From NCBI GenBank assembly GCA_016704465.1, contig JADJAD010000001.1, forward strand, positions 558,001-622,000: a DNA stretch of 64,000 nucleotides, in the 5' to 3' direction. The translations under genes were made by a program, and so were the position numbers. Under the pieces are notes generated by a model. The model did no database searches and was not told the origin of the DNA. It was given only the letters and a program-made list of their open reading frames with translations. The first letter of the stretch is position 1. The number at the start of each line of letters is the position of its first letter. The DNA is from Gemmatimonadota bacterium. Its GTDB lineage: Bacteria > Gemmatimonadota > Gemmatimonadetes > Gemmatimonadales > Gemmatimonadaceae. This document shows, in pieces, positions 26,637 to 35,748 of this stretch.

Positions 26637-28398
26637 ATGCGCCGATCGATCCGCAACCTCTCCACTCGCCCGCTGACCGGCTCGTTCACCCGGCTCCTCG
26701 CAACCGCCGCCGCCCTCACGCTTTTCCCGGCGTCGCGGACCGACGCCCAGGCTAGGCGCCCCGCCGCGCCGCCGCTCTCCGTGGTCGAGGCTTCGATTCC
26801 CGCCATGCGCACCGCGCTCGAACAGAAGCGCGTCACCTCGCGCGAACTGGTCACGCAGTACCTCACGCGCATCGGGATGTACGAGGACCAGCTCCAGGCC
26901 GTCATCTACGTGAACCCGAAGGCGCTGGCCGAGGCGGATCTGCTCGACCGCGAGCGAGCGCAGGGAAAGATTCGCGGTCCGCTGCACGGGATTCCGGTCG
27001 CGCTCAAGGACAACATCCATACGGTGGACATGCCGACCACCGGTGGGGCGCTCGCCTTTGCCGGCCTCATCCCGCCGTACGACGCGACCCTCACCAAGCA
27101 GCTGCGCGATGCCGGCGCGATCATCCTCGCCAAGACGCAGCTGACGGAGCTGGCCAACTTCATCGCCAGCGGGATGCCGGGGAACTACAACGCGCTGAAC
27201 GGCTACGGCATGAATCCGTGGGACCCGCGGCGTGATCCGCGCGAGACGTTCTTCGACGGACGCCCTGTGCTGGGCACCGGGGGCTCCAGCTCCGGGGTCG
27301 GGACCAACGTGTCGTTCTGGGCCGGGAACGTGGGGACCGAGACGTCGGGATCGATCCTGTCGCCTGCGCACCAGAACATGCTCGTCGGCATCAAGCCGAC
27401 CGTCGGCCGGGTGAGTCGCCACGGAGTCATCCCGATCACCGCCGACCAGGATACCCCCGGACCGATGACGCGCACGGTCACCGACGCGGCGATCATGCTC
27501 GGCGCCATGGAAGGCAACCAGCCCGACCCGAACGACGCAGCCACCCGCACCTGTCCGCCGCCGGCAGGGCGCGACTACACGCGGTTTCTCGACCCCAAGG
27601 CGCTGGCGGGGGCCCGCATCGGCATCCCGCGGGCGTTCTACTACGAGCGCATGGCGGTTCCCGGCAGCAGCACCCCGCGCGGCGGGCTCTCCGACGCGCA
27701 GCGCGCGGTCATGGACGAGGTGATCGCCGTCCTCAAGGCGCAGGGGGCGGTGATCGTCGATCCGGCCAATATTCCCAGCGTCATCGACACCACCGCCAGC
27801 GGCAACGTCCTCACCTGGAACACGTGCGGCGGCCCGGACGCGGGAAAGGGACGCGACGCGGAGTGTTCCACCGTCTTCAAGTACGGGATGAAGCGTGACT
27901 TCAATGCCTGGCTGGCTTCGTTAGGCGACCGGGCCCCGGTCAAGACGCTCACCGAGCTGCGCCAGTGGAACATCGCCCACCAGCGTGCCGGCGCCATACG
28001 CTACGGCCAGGCCAACCTCGACGTGTCGGACGAGATGGACCTGCAGGCAGACCGGGCGCGCTATGAGGCCGACCGCCGCAAGGACATCCAGCTGGCCGGC
28101 ACCAACGGGATCGACGCCGCGCTCACCACCCATCGCCTCGACGCGCTCCTCTTTCCGGGGGTCAGCAGCGCCGGTATCGCTTCAAGCCGGGCTATCCCAC
28201 TGTCACGGTCCCGTACGCCCTCGTTCCGGTGGACCGTGGCACGGGGACGCAGGCGTTCCCGCCGGCTTCGAGCCTCGGCCGGCCCCGTTCGGCGTCAGCT
28301 TCACCGCGGGCGCGTGCAGCGAACCAAAGCTGATCGCGCTGGCATTCGCCTTCGAGCAGGTGACCCGTAAACGCACGTCCCCGCCCCTCTTCCCCTGA
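26637..28398 (+). pseudogene. secreted amidase-signature family protein with two 3' frameshifts
   Basis: The amidase signature catalytic set is visible: Lys in VALKDNI, cis-Ser in GTGGSSSGVG and nucleophile Ser in GTETSGSIL. A signal peptide covers residues 1-38. The frame is normal for about 510 codons, then departs near 28180 (PGVSSAGIAS then SRAIPLS). The next frame gives the expected KPGYPTVTVPYALVP, and a third frame from about 28258 gives AGFEPRPAPFGVSFTAGACSEPKLI and the stop at 28396-28398. Two single-base deletions explain this. All catalytic residues lie upstream of the lesions. Restored, the protein would be about 587 residues. It could be an assembly fault or recent decay. Confidence 0.85.
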
Positions 28399-28527
28399 TC
28401 AGGATCGCCCGAGGCGGGGCAATCCGTGCACCGCAAGACTTGTCCGCAGGGCGCCCGGCGGTGATGCTCCAATAGCGGCGGCGCGCTCCAGATCGCTTGT
28501 GACCCCTGCGCGCCGCTCTCTCCCCCC

Positions 28528-28543
28528 GACACCCCGAGGTGTC
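28528..28543 (+). promoter_or_regulatory. hairpin covering the ribosome-binding site of the UPF0182 gene
   Basis: GACACC (28528-28533) and GGTGTC (28538-28543) form a perfect six-base stem with a CCGA loop. The Shine-Dalgarno-like GAGGTG (28536-28541) lies in its 3' arm, just before the GTG start at 28546. If it folds in the mRNA it would hide the ribosome-binding site. The stem is short, so it may be incidental. Confidence 0.35.
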
Positions 28544-28545
28544 AC

Positions 28546-31272
28546 GTGCGTCGAAGCCGAGCCCCCCTGACGGTCGCCATCGCGATCGCCGTCATTCTCT
28601 TCATCGTCATCCCCGCCGCCGGCGGATTCTTCGCCGACCTGTGGTGGTTCCGCGAACTCAACTATCAGGTCGTCTTCATCAAGAACCTGACGACGCGCGC
28701 GCTGCTCTTCCTGGCCGCCGGCGGTGTAGCGAGCGCGGTGCTGTTCCTCAACCTGAAGCTGGCGCAGCGCGGCGTGGTACCAGAGCCGGTCCTGGTCAAG
28801 ATGGGCGAGGCCGTGGAGCCGGTCGACATCGCCGGGATGGCGCAGCGCCTGCGCAAGCCGGTGTCGATCTTCTTCGGCGTCTTCTTCGGCCTTGGGGCGA
28901 GTGCCACGTGGGACACCGTGCTGCAGTGGTACCATCGCACGCCCTTCGGCATCAGCGACCCCATCTTCCAGCGCGACATCGGGTACTACGTCTTCACGCT
29001 TCCGGCGCTCTCGGTCGTGCTGGGGCTGTTGTCGACGCTCGCATTCATCACGCTGCTGGCCGTCGTCCCGGTGTATTTCTTCCGCGGCGACGTGGTGGTG
29101 GCGCCGAGACGGCTGCGCATCGAGCCGGCGGCCGGAGTGCACCTGGCGATCCTGCTCGCGATCCCGTTCGTGCTCACCGCGTTCCGACTCTGGTTCGTGG
29201 ACACGTCCGGATTGTTGTACTCGACCACCGGCCCACTGACCGGGGCGAGCTACACCGACCTGCACGCGACCCTCCCCGCCATTCGCATCTCTGCCGTGCT
29301 CGCCCTGGTGGCGGCGGTCGTGGTGCTCGTCGGCGGCGCGCGCCGTCAGCTGGGCTGGTACGGCTTTCTCGCCATCGGCGGCTACATGGCCGTGGCGGTG
29401 ATCGGGCGCGGTGTGGTCCCGACGATCATGCAGAAGTTCGTCGTCGCGCCGACCGAGCTGACGCGCGAGGAACCGTACCTGGCGCACCACGTCGCCGCGA
29501 CGCGCCATGCGTGGGGGATCGACAGCGTGGAATCGCGCGACCTCGAGGGGCAGACGAACCTGACCATGGCCTCGCTGCGGGCCAACGCGCCGACGATCGA
29601 CAACGTGCGTCTCTGGGATCGCGAACCGTTGCTGCGCACGTTCGGACAGCTGCAGGAAATCCGCACGTACTACGATTTCATCAATGTCGACGATGACCGC
29701 TACTGGATCGACGGCAAGTACCGGCAGGTCCTGCTGGCACCGCGTGAGCTGAACCCCGAGTCGCTCCCCACGCGCACCTTCATCAACGAACACCTCACGT
29801 TCACGCACGGCATGGGACTCACCATGAGCCCCGTGAACCAGGTCACCACGCAGGGACTCCCCGTCCTGCTCATCCAGGACCTCCCCCCGGCCTCGATCGG
29901 CGCCCTCAAGGTCTCGCGGCCGCAGATCTACTACGGCGAGCTGACCAACAACTACGTCTTCGTCGGCACCCGCCAGCGTGAGTTCGACTTCCCCGCCGGC
30001 GAGGAGAACGTGTATACGACGTACACCGGCACGGGTGGTGTCACCGTCGGGAACATCTTCCGCCGCTCGCTGCTCTCCCTGTACTTCGGTTCGTCCAAGA
30101 TCCTGCTGTCGGGCGACATCACCAGCGAAAGTCGCGTCCTGTACAACCGCAACATCGTGGGCCGGGTGCGCAAGGCGCTCCCCTTCCTGCGGCTGGATCG
30201 CGATCCGTACATGGTCGTGGCCGAGGACGGCACCCTCAAGTGGATCCAGGACGCGTACACGACCACCAGCCGGTACCCGTACTCCTATCGGTCGCCGGAC
30301 AACGCGACCTACATGCGCAATAGCGTGAAGGTGGTCATCGACGCCTACGACGGTTCGCTCACCGCGTACGTGTCGGCGCCGAACGATCCGATCATCCAGA
30401 CCTGGTCCAAGGTCTTTCCCGGGATCTTCGTCCCGCTGGACAGCATGAGCCAGGACCTGCGCGCGCACATCCGTTATCCCGACGACATCTTCCGGATGCA
30501 GACGGCGCTCTACACCACGTATCACATGGACCAGCCGGTCGATTTCTATAACCGGGAAGACCAGTGGCAGGTGCCGGTCGTGACGCGCCCCGACGAGGCG
30601 GTGCCGTTCATGCGGCACATCATCATGCGGCTACCCGACGAGCCGGAGGCGGAGTTCATCTACATGGCGCCGTTCACGCCGCGCGGGAAGGACAACCTCG
30701 CTGCATGGATGGTGGCGCGAAACGATGGCGCTAACTACGGGACGCTGCGCGTCTACAAGTTCCCGCGCCAGTCGCTCATCTTCGGCCCGCGGCAGATCGA
30801 GAACCGCATCAACCAGGACACCGACATCGCCCGCCAGGTCTCGCTGTGGGACCAGCGCGGCTCAGAGGTGATCCGCGGCGACCTGCTGGTAATCCCGATC
30901 GACGAGGCGCTGCTGTACGTGCAGCCGCTGTACCTGCAGGCCGAGGGGGGGCGCATTCCCGAGCTCAAGCGCGTGCTGGTAGCGTACGAGAACCAGGTCG
31001 TGATGCGCGAGACGCTGGAGCAGGCGCTGCAGGCGCTCTTCGCCGGCGGGAGCGATGCCCCGCTCTCACAGGTGGTCCCGGCGATCACCGAGGCGGGAGC
31101 GCCGCCGGCAGCAACTGGCACGGCGTCGCCGGAGCTGCAGCAGATGGTCGGCGAGGCACGCCGGCTGTACCAGTCGGCGCTCGATGCGCAGCGCGAGGGC
31201 GATTGGACACGCTACGGCGAGGAGATTCGACGTCTGGGTGAACTGCTGGAGCGGATGGGGCGGAACCAGTAG
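28546..31272 (+). CDS. UPF0182 (COG1615) family membrane protein
   Basis: The 908-residue protein has seven N-terminal membrane segments (within residues 1-300) and a very long soluble part, the standard UPF0182 layout. Typical stretches are GGFFADLWWFRELNYQVVF, HTVDIxxV-like ATRHAWGIDSVE, LRANAPTIDNVRLWDREPLL, QEIRTYYDFINVDDDRYWIDG, SPVNQVTTQGLPVLLIQDLPP and the late DQRGSEVIRGDLLVIPI. The function is unknown. The C-terminus (from about 820) is Gln/Glu-rich and probably coiled coil. GTG 28546 follows GAGGTG. A strong intrinsic terminator lies downstream at 31341-31385. Confidence 0.93.
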   Translation: MRRSRAPLTVAIAIAVILFIVIPAAGGFFADLWWFRELNYQVVFIKNLTTRALLFLAAGGVASAVLFLNLKLAQRGVVPEPVLVKMGEAVEPVDIAGMAQRLRKPVSIFFGVFFGLGASATWDTVLQWYHRTPFGISDPIFQRDIGYYVFTLPALSVVLGLLSTLAFITLLAVVPVYFFRGDVVVAPRRLRIEPAAGVHLAILLAIPFVLTAFRLWFVDTSGLLYSTTGPLTGASYTDLHATLPAIRISAVLALVAAVVVLVGGARRQLGWYGFLAIGGYMAVAVIGRGVVPTIMQKFVVAPTELTREEPYLAHHVAATRHAWGIDSVESRDLEGQTNLTMASLRANAPTIDNVRLWDREPLLRTFGQLQEIRTYYDFINVDDDRYWIDGKYRQVLLAPRELNPESLPTRTFINEHLTFTHGMGLTMSPVNQVTTQGLPVLLIQDLPPASIGALKVSRPQIYYGELTNNYVFVGTRQREFDFPAGEENVYTTYTGTGGVTVGNIFRRSLLSLYFGSSKILLSGDITSESRVLYNRNIVGRVRKALPFLRLDRDPYMVVAEDGTLKWIQDAYTTTSRYPYSYRSPDNATYMRNSVKVVIDAYDGSLTAYVSAPNDPIIQTWSKVFPGIFVPLDSMSQDLRAHIRYPDDIFRMQTALYTTYHMDQPVDFYNREDQWQVPVVTRPDEAVPFMRHIIMRLPDEPEAEFIYMAPFTPRGKDNLAAWMVARNDGANYGTLRVYKFPRQSLIFGPRQIENRINQDTDIARQVSLWDQRGSEVIRGDLLVIPIDEALLYVQPLYLQAEGGRIPELKRVLVAYENQVVMRETLEQALQALFAGGSDAPLSQVVPAITEAGAPPAATGTASPELQQMVGEARRLYQSALDAQREGDWTRYGEEIRRLGELLERMGRNQ

Positions 31273-31340
31273 GCGGCTCGTCTCGTCAGGTCGGGCCAGT
31301 TCGCGCCACAACGCAGGCTGACACGACGGTCATGGAAGTG

Positions 31341-31385
31341 CGAAGTGCGGGCACGCAAACCACGCGATGCCCGCACTTCGTTTTT
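31341..31385 (+). terminator. rho-independent terminator after the UPF0182 gene
   Basis: A perfect 13-base inverted repeat (31341-31353, CGAAGTGCGGGCA; 31368-31380, TGCCCGCACTTCG) with a 14-base loop is followed directly by TTTTT at 31381-31385. It sits 68 bases past the stop and faces the convergent small gene at 31429. This is the clearest terminator in the window. Confidence 0.92.
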
Positions 31386-31428
31386 CCAGCAACCAGCAGA
31401 ACGACCTCGCGTCGCGTGTCTCCTGGCG

Positions 31429-32091
31429 CTACTCGGCGCCGAGTGGCAACGCGTACCCCACGCGCAGCATCACCCGGTTCTGGCCGCGGCGGACCCCGCC
31501 CCACTGACTACCGCTGGAGTAGTGAAACCCGGCGCCGGTCACGAGGGAGCGCCACTGCGTGCTGAGCCCGAGCTCGCCACCGACGACCCCGCGCCGGATG
31601 GCTGCCCGCCCGTTCGTCAGTCCCGCGTACTCGGTCGAGCTGTCAGCACGGCGCATGCCCACCAACCCGAGGATATCGGCGCGCAGCCACGAGATTATCG
31701 GCCGACTCCAGCTCCCCCCGACCATGAATCGTTCGTCTGACTTCGACATGTGAAGATCGACGAGGGAATCGGGCACTGGAATTCGGGCGTCCGCCGTGCA
31801 GATGCCTAGGCAAGGCGGCCCCACGCGAACGCTGCGGCTATCGCCATATCGATCCCACTGCACCACCACCCCCGCCTGCCCCCCCCACAGGGAGCGCAGA
31901 CGCGCGCCCACCCGTACCCCTGCAAACGGCTCGACCGACTCCTCGGTGATGAGTCGCGCACTCCGATCTGTGTGGGCCGTCCCCCCCAAGACCGTGAACT
32001 CCAGCTGGCGCTGCCCCTGTGCCGAACCAGGGACGGAGGCGGAGGCCACTGCGAACGCGACGACAACAACGCGAACAAGAACAGGGCGCAT
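31429..32091 (-). CDS. small secreted, probably outer-membrane beta-barrel protein
   Basis: From ATG 32091 the 220-residue protein has a signal peptide (MRPVLVRVVVVAFAVASASVPGSAQ) and alternating hydrophobic/polar strands, such as AGVVVQWDRYGD, GAGFHYSSGSQ and a closing NRVMLRVGYALPL. Ending in a strand with aromatic and aliphatic residues is common in small outer-membrane barrels. A GGAG ten bases upstream supports the start. No specific family is recognised. It faces the terminator of the UPF0182 gene, and DPP4 ends about 150 bases upstream on the same strand. Confidence 0.65.
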   Translation of the reverse strand: MRPVLVRVVVVAFAVASASVPGSAQGQRQLEFTVLGGTAHTDRSARLITEESVEPFAGVRVGARLRSLWGGQAGVVVQWDRYGDSRSVRVGPPCLGICTADARIPVPDSLVDLHMSKSDERFMVGGSWSRPIISWLRADILGLVGMRRADSSTEYAGLTNGRAAIRRGVVGGELGLSTQWRSLVTGAGFHYSSGSQWGGVRRGQNRVMLRVGYALPLGAE

Positions 32092-32236
32092 GGGGACTCT
32101 CCAGCGTGAAAGGGACGGAAACCCCCACCAGCGACGGTCATCGCGGGCGGTACCGAACACTTGCCTGAACCAGATCACTTGTCAAACAGGCGGAGCCGTG
32201 CCGGAGCCGTGATGAGGGACGCTCCCTGCGTCAGCC

Positions 32237-34528
32237 CTACTGGACCACCATCGGCCCCGCCGGCAGGTGCTCCTTGAGGTAGCGCGTCAGCAGGTTGTAC
32301 AGGTGCACGGTCGTCCCCTGCCCCTCGTTGATCCCGTGCGACCGGTTGGGATACTCCATCATGGTGAACGCCTTGTTGGCCGCCACCATCGCGTTGACCA
32401 GCTGCTCCGTCCCCTGAAAATGCACGTTGTCGTCCCCCGACCCGTGCACCACCAGCAGGTCACCGCGCAGCCCGTCCACAAAGTGGATCGCCGAGGCGTC
32501 GCGGTAGGCGAGCGAGTCGCTGGTCGGAAGCCCGACGTAGCGCTCCTGATAGATGGTGTCGTAGTTACGCACATCGGGGACGGGGGCGACCGACATGCCC
32601 ATGCGGTACACGTCGGAAGCACGGAACATCAGGTGCAGCGTGGACGATCCGCCGCCACTCCACCCCCACACGCCAACACGCGTGGAATCGACGTACGGGC
32701 GACGGGCGATGGCCCGGGCCGCGGCCGATTGGTCGTGCACCCGCAACGCTCCGAACTGGTTGAGCAACGCCTTGCGCCACGCCCGCCCACGCGGCGCCGG
32801 CGTCCCGCGGTTATCCACGCTGGCCACGATGTACCCCTGCTGGGTGAGCATCAGGTGCCAGAGCCAGGTTGCCCCGCCCCAGACGTCCCGCACCGTCTGC
32901 GAGGCCGGCTCGCCATAGACCTGGAAGAGCACCGGATACGAGCGCGTGGAGTCGAACCCCGGGGGCTTCATCATCCAGCCGTCGAGCAGCACGCCATCGC
33001 CCACATCCACGCGAAAGAACTCCGACGGTCCGCGCGCCAGCGTGGCGACGCGCGCGGAGAGCGCCGCATTGTCCACCAGCGTGCGGGCGACGGTGTGCGA
33101 CGGCAGCCGCACGATGTCGACGGACGGCGGGGTCGCCCACGCGCTCGATGTGTGGACCGCCCACCGGGCGCCCGGGGCGATCTCGTAGCCATGCGTCCCG
33201 CGCGCCGAGTCGGGGGTGAGGCGCTCGGGAGGCGACGCGCCGTCCAGTCGCACGCGCCAGAGCGCGAGTTGCGTGGCATTCGTCGGCGACCCCGCGAAAT
33301 ACAGCCACCGATTCGCGGCGTCGACACGCACAACGCGCATGACGTCGTAGTCTCCCGGCGTCACCAGCCGCGCGGCCCCGTCGCGCCCCACGAGATACGC
33401 ATGACGCCAGCCGTCACGCTCGCTGAGCCACAGGAACGACGCCCCGCCGTCGAACCAGTGCAGCGAGGGCCCCGGTCCGTAGCCGACGTGGTCGTCCCAG
33501 ATGTCCAGCCAGGCGCTGTCGCGCTCCGCCAGCACCTGGCGTACCGCTCCCGTCCGGGCATTGGCGAACCAGAGGGTGTTCTGCGTCTGGCGACGGTTGA
33601 GCTGCTGCACGGCGATCTCTGCGGCGTTCCCGGCCCAGTCCATGCGCGCGAGGTAGTTGTTGCGCGGGTCACCTGGGATCCGCAGCCAGGTCGTGGGACC
33701 GCCAGCAGCACTCACCACCCCGATGCGCGCCGCCGAGTTGGTGGTGCCGGCCTTGGGATATTGGATCGGCGTGACGAAGGAATAGAGCGAATCGGTGTTG
33801 TTGATGAGCAGAAAGTCGCGCACCCCCGTGGCGTCGAGCTGCCAGTAGGCGATGCGCGTCCCGTCGGGGCTCCAGCGGAAGCCGTCGCGCAAGTACAGCT
33901 CTTCCTCGTACACCCAGTCGAAGGTGCCGTTGATGGTGGTCAGCGAGCCGTCGCGGGTGAGCGCCACGATGCGGCCGGTGGCCAGCAACTCGACGTACAG
34001 GTTGTGCTCGCGCACGTAGGCCGCTCGCGTGCCATCGGGGGAGAACTTGGCGAATTGCAGCGTCGAGGGCTTCGTGCTCGCTCCGCCCAGCTTCCGCAAC
34101 GTGTTGGCGACAAGGTCGAGCACCCAGAAGTCGCCGCGGGTGTTGGCCCGCCAGACGCGCGCCGAGTTGGTGAACAGCAGCAGCCGACGCTGATCGGCCG
34201 ACCACTCATAGTCCTCCACCTCCAGCGGCGAGGCACCACCCGGCGGGGTGAGCTGCGCGGCCGTGACGAGCACCCGTCTCGCCCCGGTGGAAGCGTCATA
34301 CTGCACGATCTCTCCCCCAGTCCCGCCGGGCGCCGCTTCAATCGCGGTGTAGGTGCTGTCGTCGAGCCATCGCACCACCGGGGGGCGCTGGGCGCGAAAG
34401 TCCCCTGAGCCGAAGATGCGCTCCACGCTGAGCGCGGCCGGGTTCTCCGCCCGTGGCTGCGCGGCCATTGGCACCGCCGCCGGTAGGAGCGCCGAGAGGG
34501 CGACGAGCATCGATCCGGGCAGGCGCAT
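32237..34528 (-). CDS. dipeptidyl peptidase IV (S9B) family serine peptidase
   Basis: The 763-residue protein has a signal peptide (1-24), an N-terminal beta-propeller and a C-terminal alpha/beta hydrolase domain. The DPP4 hallmark Glu motif DWVYEEELYLRDGFRWSPDG is present, along with the nucleophile elbow GWSGGGSS, the Asp loop HGSGDDNVH and the His in NRSHGIN. It should cleave X-Pro or X-Ala dipeptides from peptide N-termini in the periplasm. ATG 34528 begins the signal sequence. The gene is isolated, and a long 10-base tandem repeat lies upstream. Confidence 0.95.
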   Translation of the reverse strand: MRLPGSMLVALSALLPAAVPMAAQPRAENPAALSVERIFGSGDFRAQRPPVVRWLDDSTYTAIEAAPGGTGGEIVQYDASTGARRVLVTAAQLTPPGGASPLEVEDYEWSADQRRLLLFTNSARVWRANTRGDFWVLDLVANTLRKLGGASTKPSTLQFAKFSPDGTRAAYVREHNLYVELLATGRIVALTRDGSLTTINGTFDWVYEEELYLRDGFRWSPDGTRIAYWQLDATGVRDFLLINNTDSLYSFVTPIQYPKAGTTNSAARIGVVSAAGGPTTWLRIPGDPRNNYLARMDWAGNAAEIAVQQLNRRQTQNTLWFANARTGAVRQVLAERDSAWLDIWDDHVGYGPGPSLHWFDGGASFLWLSERDGWRHAYLVGRDGAARLVTPGDYDVMRVVRVDAANRWLYFAGSPTNATQLALWRVRLDGASPPERLTPDSARGTHGYEIAPGARWAVHTSSAWATPPSVDIVRLPSHTVARTLVDNAALSARVATLARGPSEFFRVDVGDGVLLDGWMMKPPGFDSTRSYPVLFQVYGEPASQTVRDVWGGATWLWHLMLTQQGYIVASVDNRGTPAPRGRAWRKALLNQFGALRVHDQSAAARAIARRPYVDSTRVGVWGWSGGGSSTLHLMFRASDVYRMGMSVAPVPDVRNYDTIYQERYVGLPTSDSLAYRDASAIHFVDGLRGDLLVVHGSGDDNVHFQGTEQLVNAMVAANKAFTMMEYPNRSHGINEGQGTTVHLYNLLTRYLKEHLPAGPMVVQ

Positions 34529-35045
34529 GCGCGTGGGTCCCGAGGTGACGAATGGCGGCTCGCGGCGCACCGGGCGCCGCAGGCGGGGTCGGCGAAATAT
34601 ACGGGTGCCGGCGCGACTCCCGACGGCGACGCGGCCTGAACCCACCAACGACCCGCCGATGCGAGACGTCGCCCGCCACTGGGCTGGCGCGAGCCGCCTG
34701 CGATCGAGCGCGTCCCTGCCCTTCGCCGGTAGGCATCCCCGTCGTTGCCCGTCGTTACCCCTCCTCACCCCTCGTCACCCGTCGTCACCCGTCGTCACCC
34801 GTCGTCACCCGTCGTCACTCGTCGTCACCCGTGATCCCGGCCACGCGCGCCATCAGGGGCTACACCGACTGCACCGGTGTCGCGGTCTCGCCGGCCCCCC
34901 CGCACTCCGCATCCCGTCACGCAGAAACTTGGCAATTCCGCCGCGATAGGGCATTTTCGTTCACGTCACGCGGCGTCAGTCCGCGTTGCGTGGCGACTGC
35001 GGATCCTCGGGTGGACCGGTCCACTTTCCTTGTTTGGAGCACACC
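34529..35045. other. 517-base intergenic region between divergent DPP4 and histone-like genes
   Basis: Apart from the tandem repeat at 34741-34830, I see no gene here. The AT-richer patch 34920-34960 contains TTGGCA (34929-34934) and CATTTT (34952-34957) with 17 bases between, a weak candidate promoter for the histone-like gene (the -10 matches only 3 of 6). The remainder is GC-rich without clear structure. Confidence 0.6.
34741..34830. repeat. nine-unit 10-bp tandem repeat
   Basis: Nine head-to-tail decamers follow the consensus GTCGTCACCC. The first four are diverged, then come three perfect copies, one with a single change and one perfect copy. There are no spacers, so it is not a CRISPR. 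It lies between the divergent DPP4 and histone-like genes and could carry arrays of a protein-binding site or be a slippage tract. Confidence 0.93.
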
Positions 35046-35687
35046 ATGGCGACGGGTAAGAAGCGCACGGCGAAGAAGGCGGCGAAAAAGACGGCGAAGC
35101 GGGCCTCGACCTCAGGAAAGGCGAAGTCGACGTCGAAGAAGAAGGCGACCCGCGGAGCCAAGTCGAAGTCGAAGCCCCGGTCCACCGTGACCCGCGCCGC
35201 GAAGCCGGGGAGCAGCAAGCCTGCCGCGAAGTCGTCCCGGACAGTCGCGAAGAAGTCCGCCAAGAAGTCAGCCAAGAAGTCAGCCAAGCGGGCCGCGAAG
35301 AAGGTCGCCAAGAAAGTTGCCAAGAAAGTCGCGAAGAAGCCGGTCAAGCGGACAGCCAGGACGGGCGCGAGCACGCGCACCGCGAAGGTCGCCAAGAAGA
35401 CCCGCAAGTCGGCCGCCAAGAAGGTGGTGACGAAGTCGGCGAAGAAGTCTGTCAAGAAGCGCGCGACCAGGACCGCGACCAAGCTTGCCGCAACCAAAAA
35501 GCGCGGCCTCTCGGCGCTCAAGAAGGTGGTCAAGCGGGCTCGCAAGGTCGCGCGTCGGGCCGTGGAGGCCGTGCAGACGGCGACATCGAACGTGGCAACC
35601 TCGGTCGTCGAGACGGCGAGCGCCCTGACCACCAGCGACTCGGCGCAGGATACCCCACCGTTAGGCGAGGCCGTCGCCACGACCTGA
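35046..35687 (+). CDS. histone H1-like lysine-rich DNA-binding protein
   Basis: The 213-residue protein is dominated by Lys, Ala, Arg and Ser, with repeats such as KKSAKKSAKKSAKR and KKVAKKVAKKVAKK (about residues 68-98). This resembles eukaryotic H1 tails and bacterial Hc1/AlgP-like proteins. Such proteins bind DNA non-specifically and compact the nucleoid. The last 40 residues (from about 174) lose the basic bias and become Thr/Ser/Asp-rich. ATG 35046 has GGAG eight bases upstream. The Lys codon is almost always AAG. It is the only strongly basic repetitive protein in the window. Confidence 0.85.
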   Translation: MATGKKRTAKKAAKKTAKRASTSGKAKSTSKKKATRGAKSKSKPRSTVTRAAKPGSSKPAAKSSRTVAKKSAKKSAKKSAKRAAKKVAKKVAKKVAKKPVKRTARTGASTRTAKVAKKTRKSAAKKVVTKSAKKSVKKRATRTATKLAATKKRGLSALKKVVKRARKVARRAVEAVQTATSNVATSVVETASALTTSDSAQDTPPLGEAVATT

Positions 35688-35748
35688 TCGCCCGCAACCT
35701 GATCGCTCGCGATCGCCCGCGAGCAACATCCGCGAGCGACTCCCGCGA

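Noticed and set aside
28399..30618. 739-codon minus-strand open frame
   Set aside because: It is antisense to the UPF0182 gene, which has family motifs throughout. No independent features.
32267..34408. 713-codon plus-strand open frame
   Set aside because: It is antisense to DPP4, whose catalytic motifs are complete.
34741..34830. Possible CRISPR array
   Set aside because: The repeats are contiguous 10-mers without spacers and there are no cas genes.
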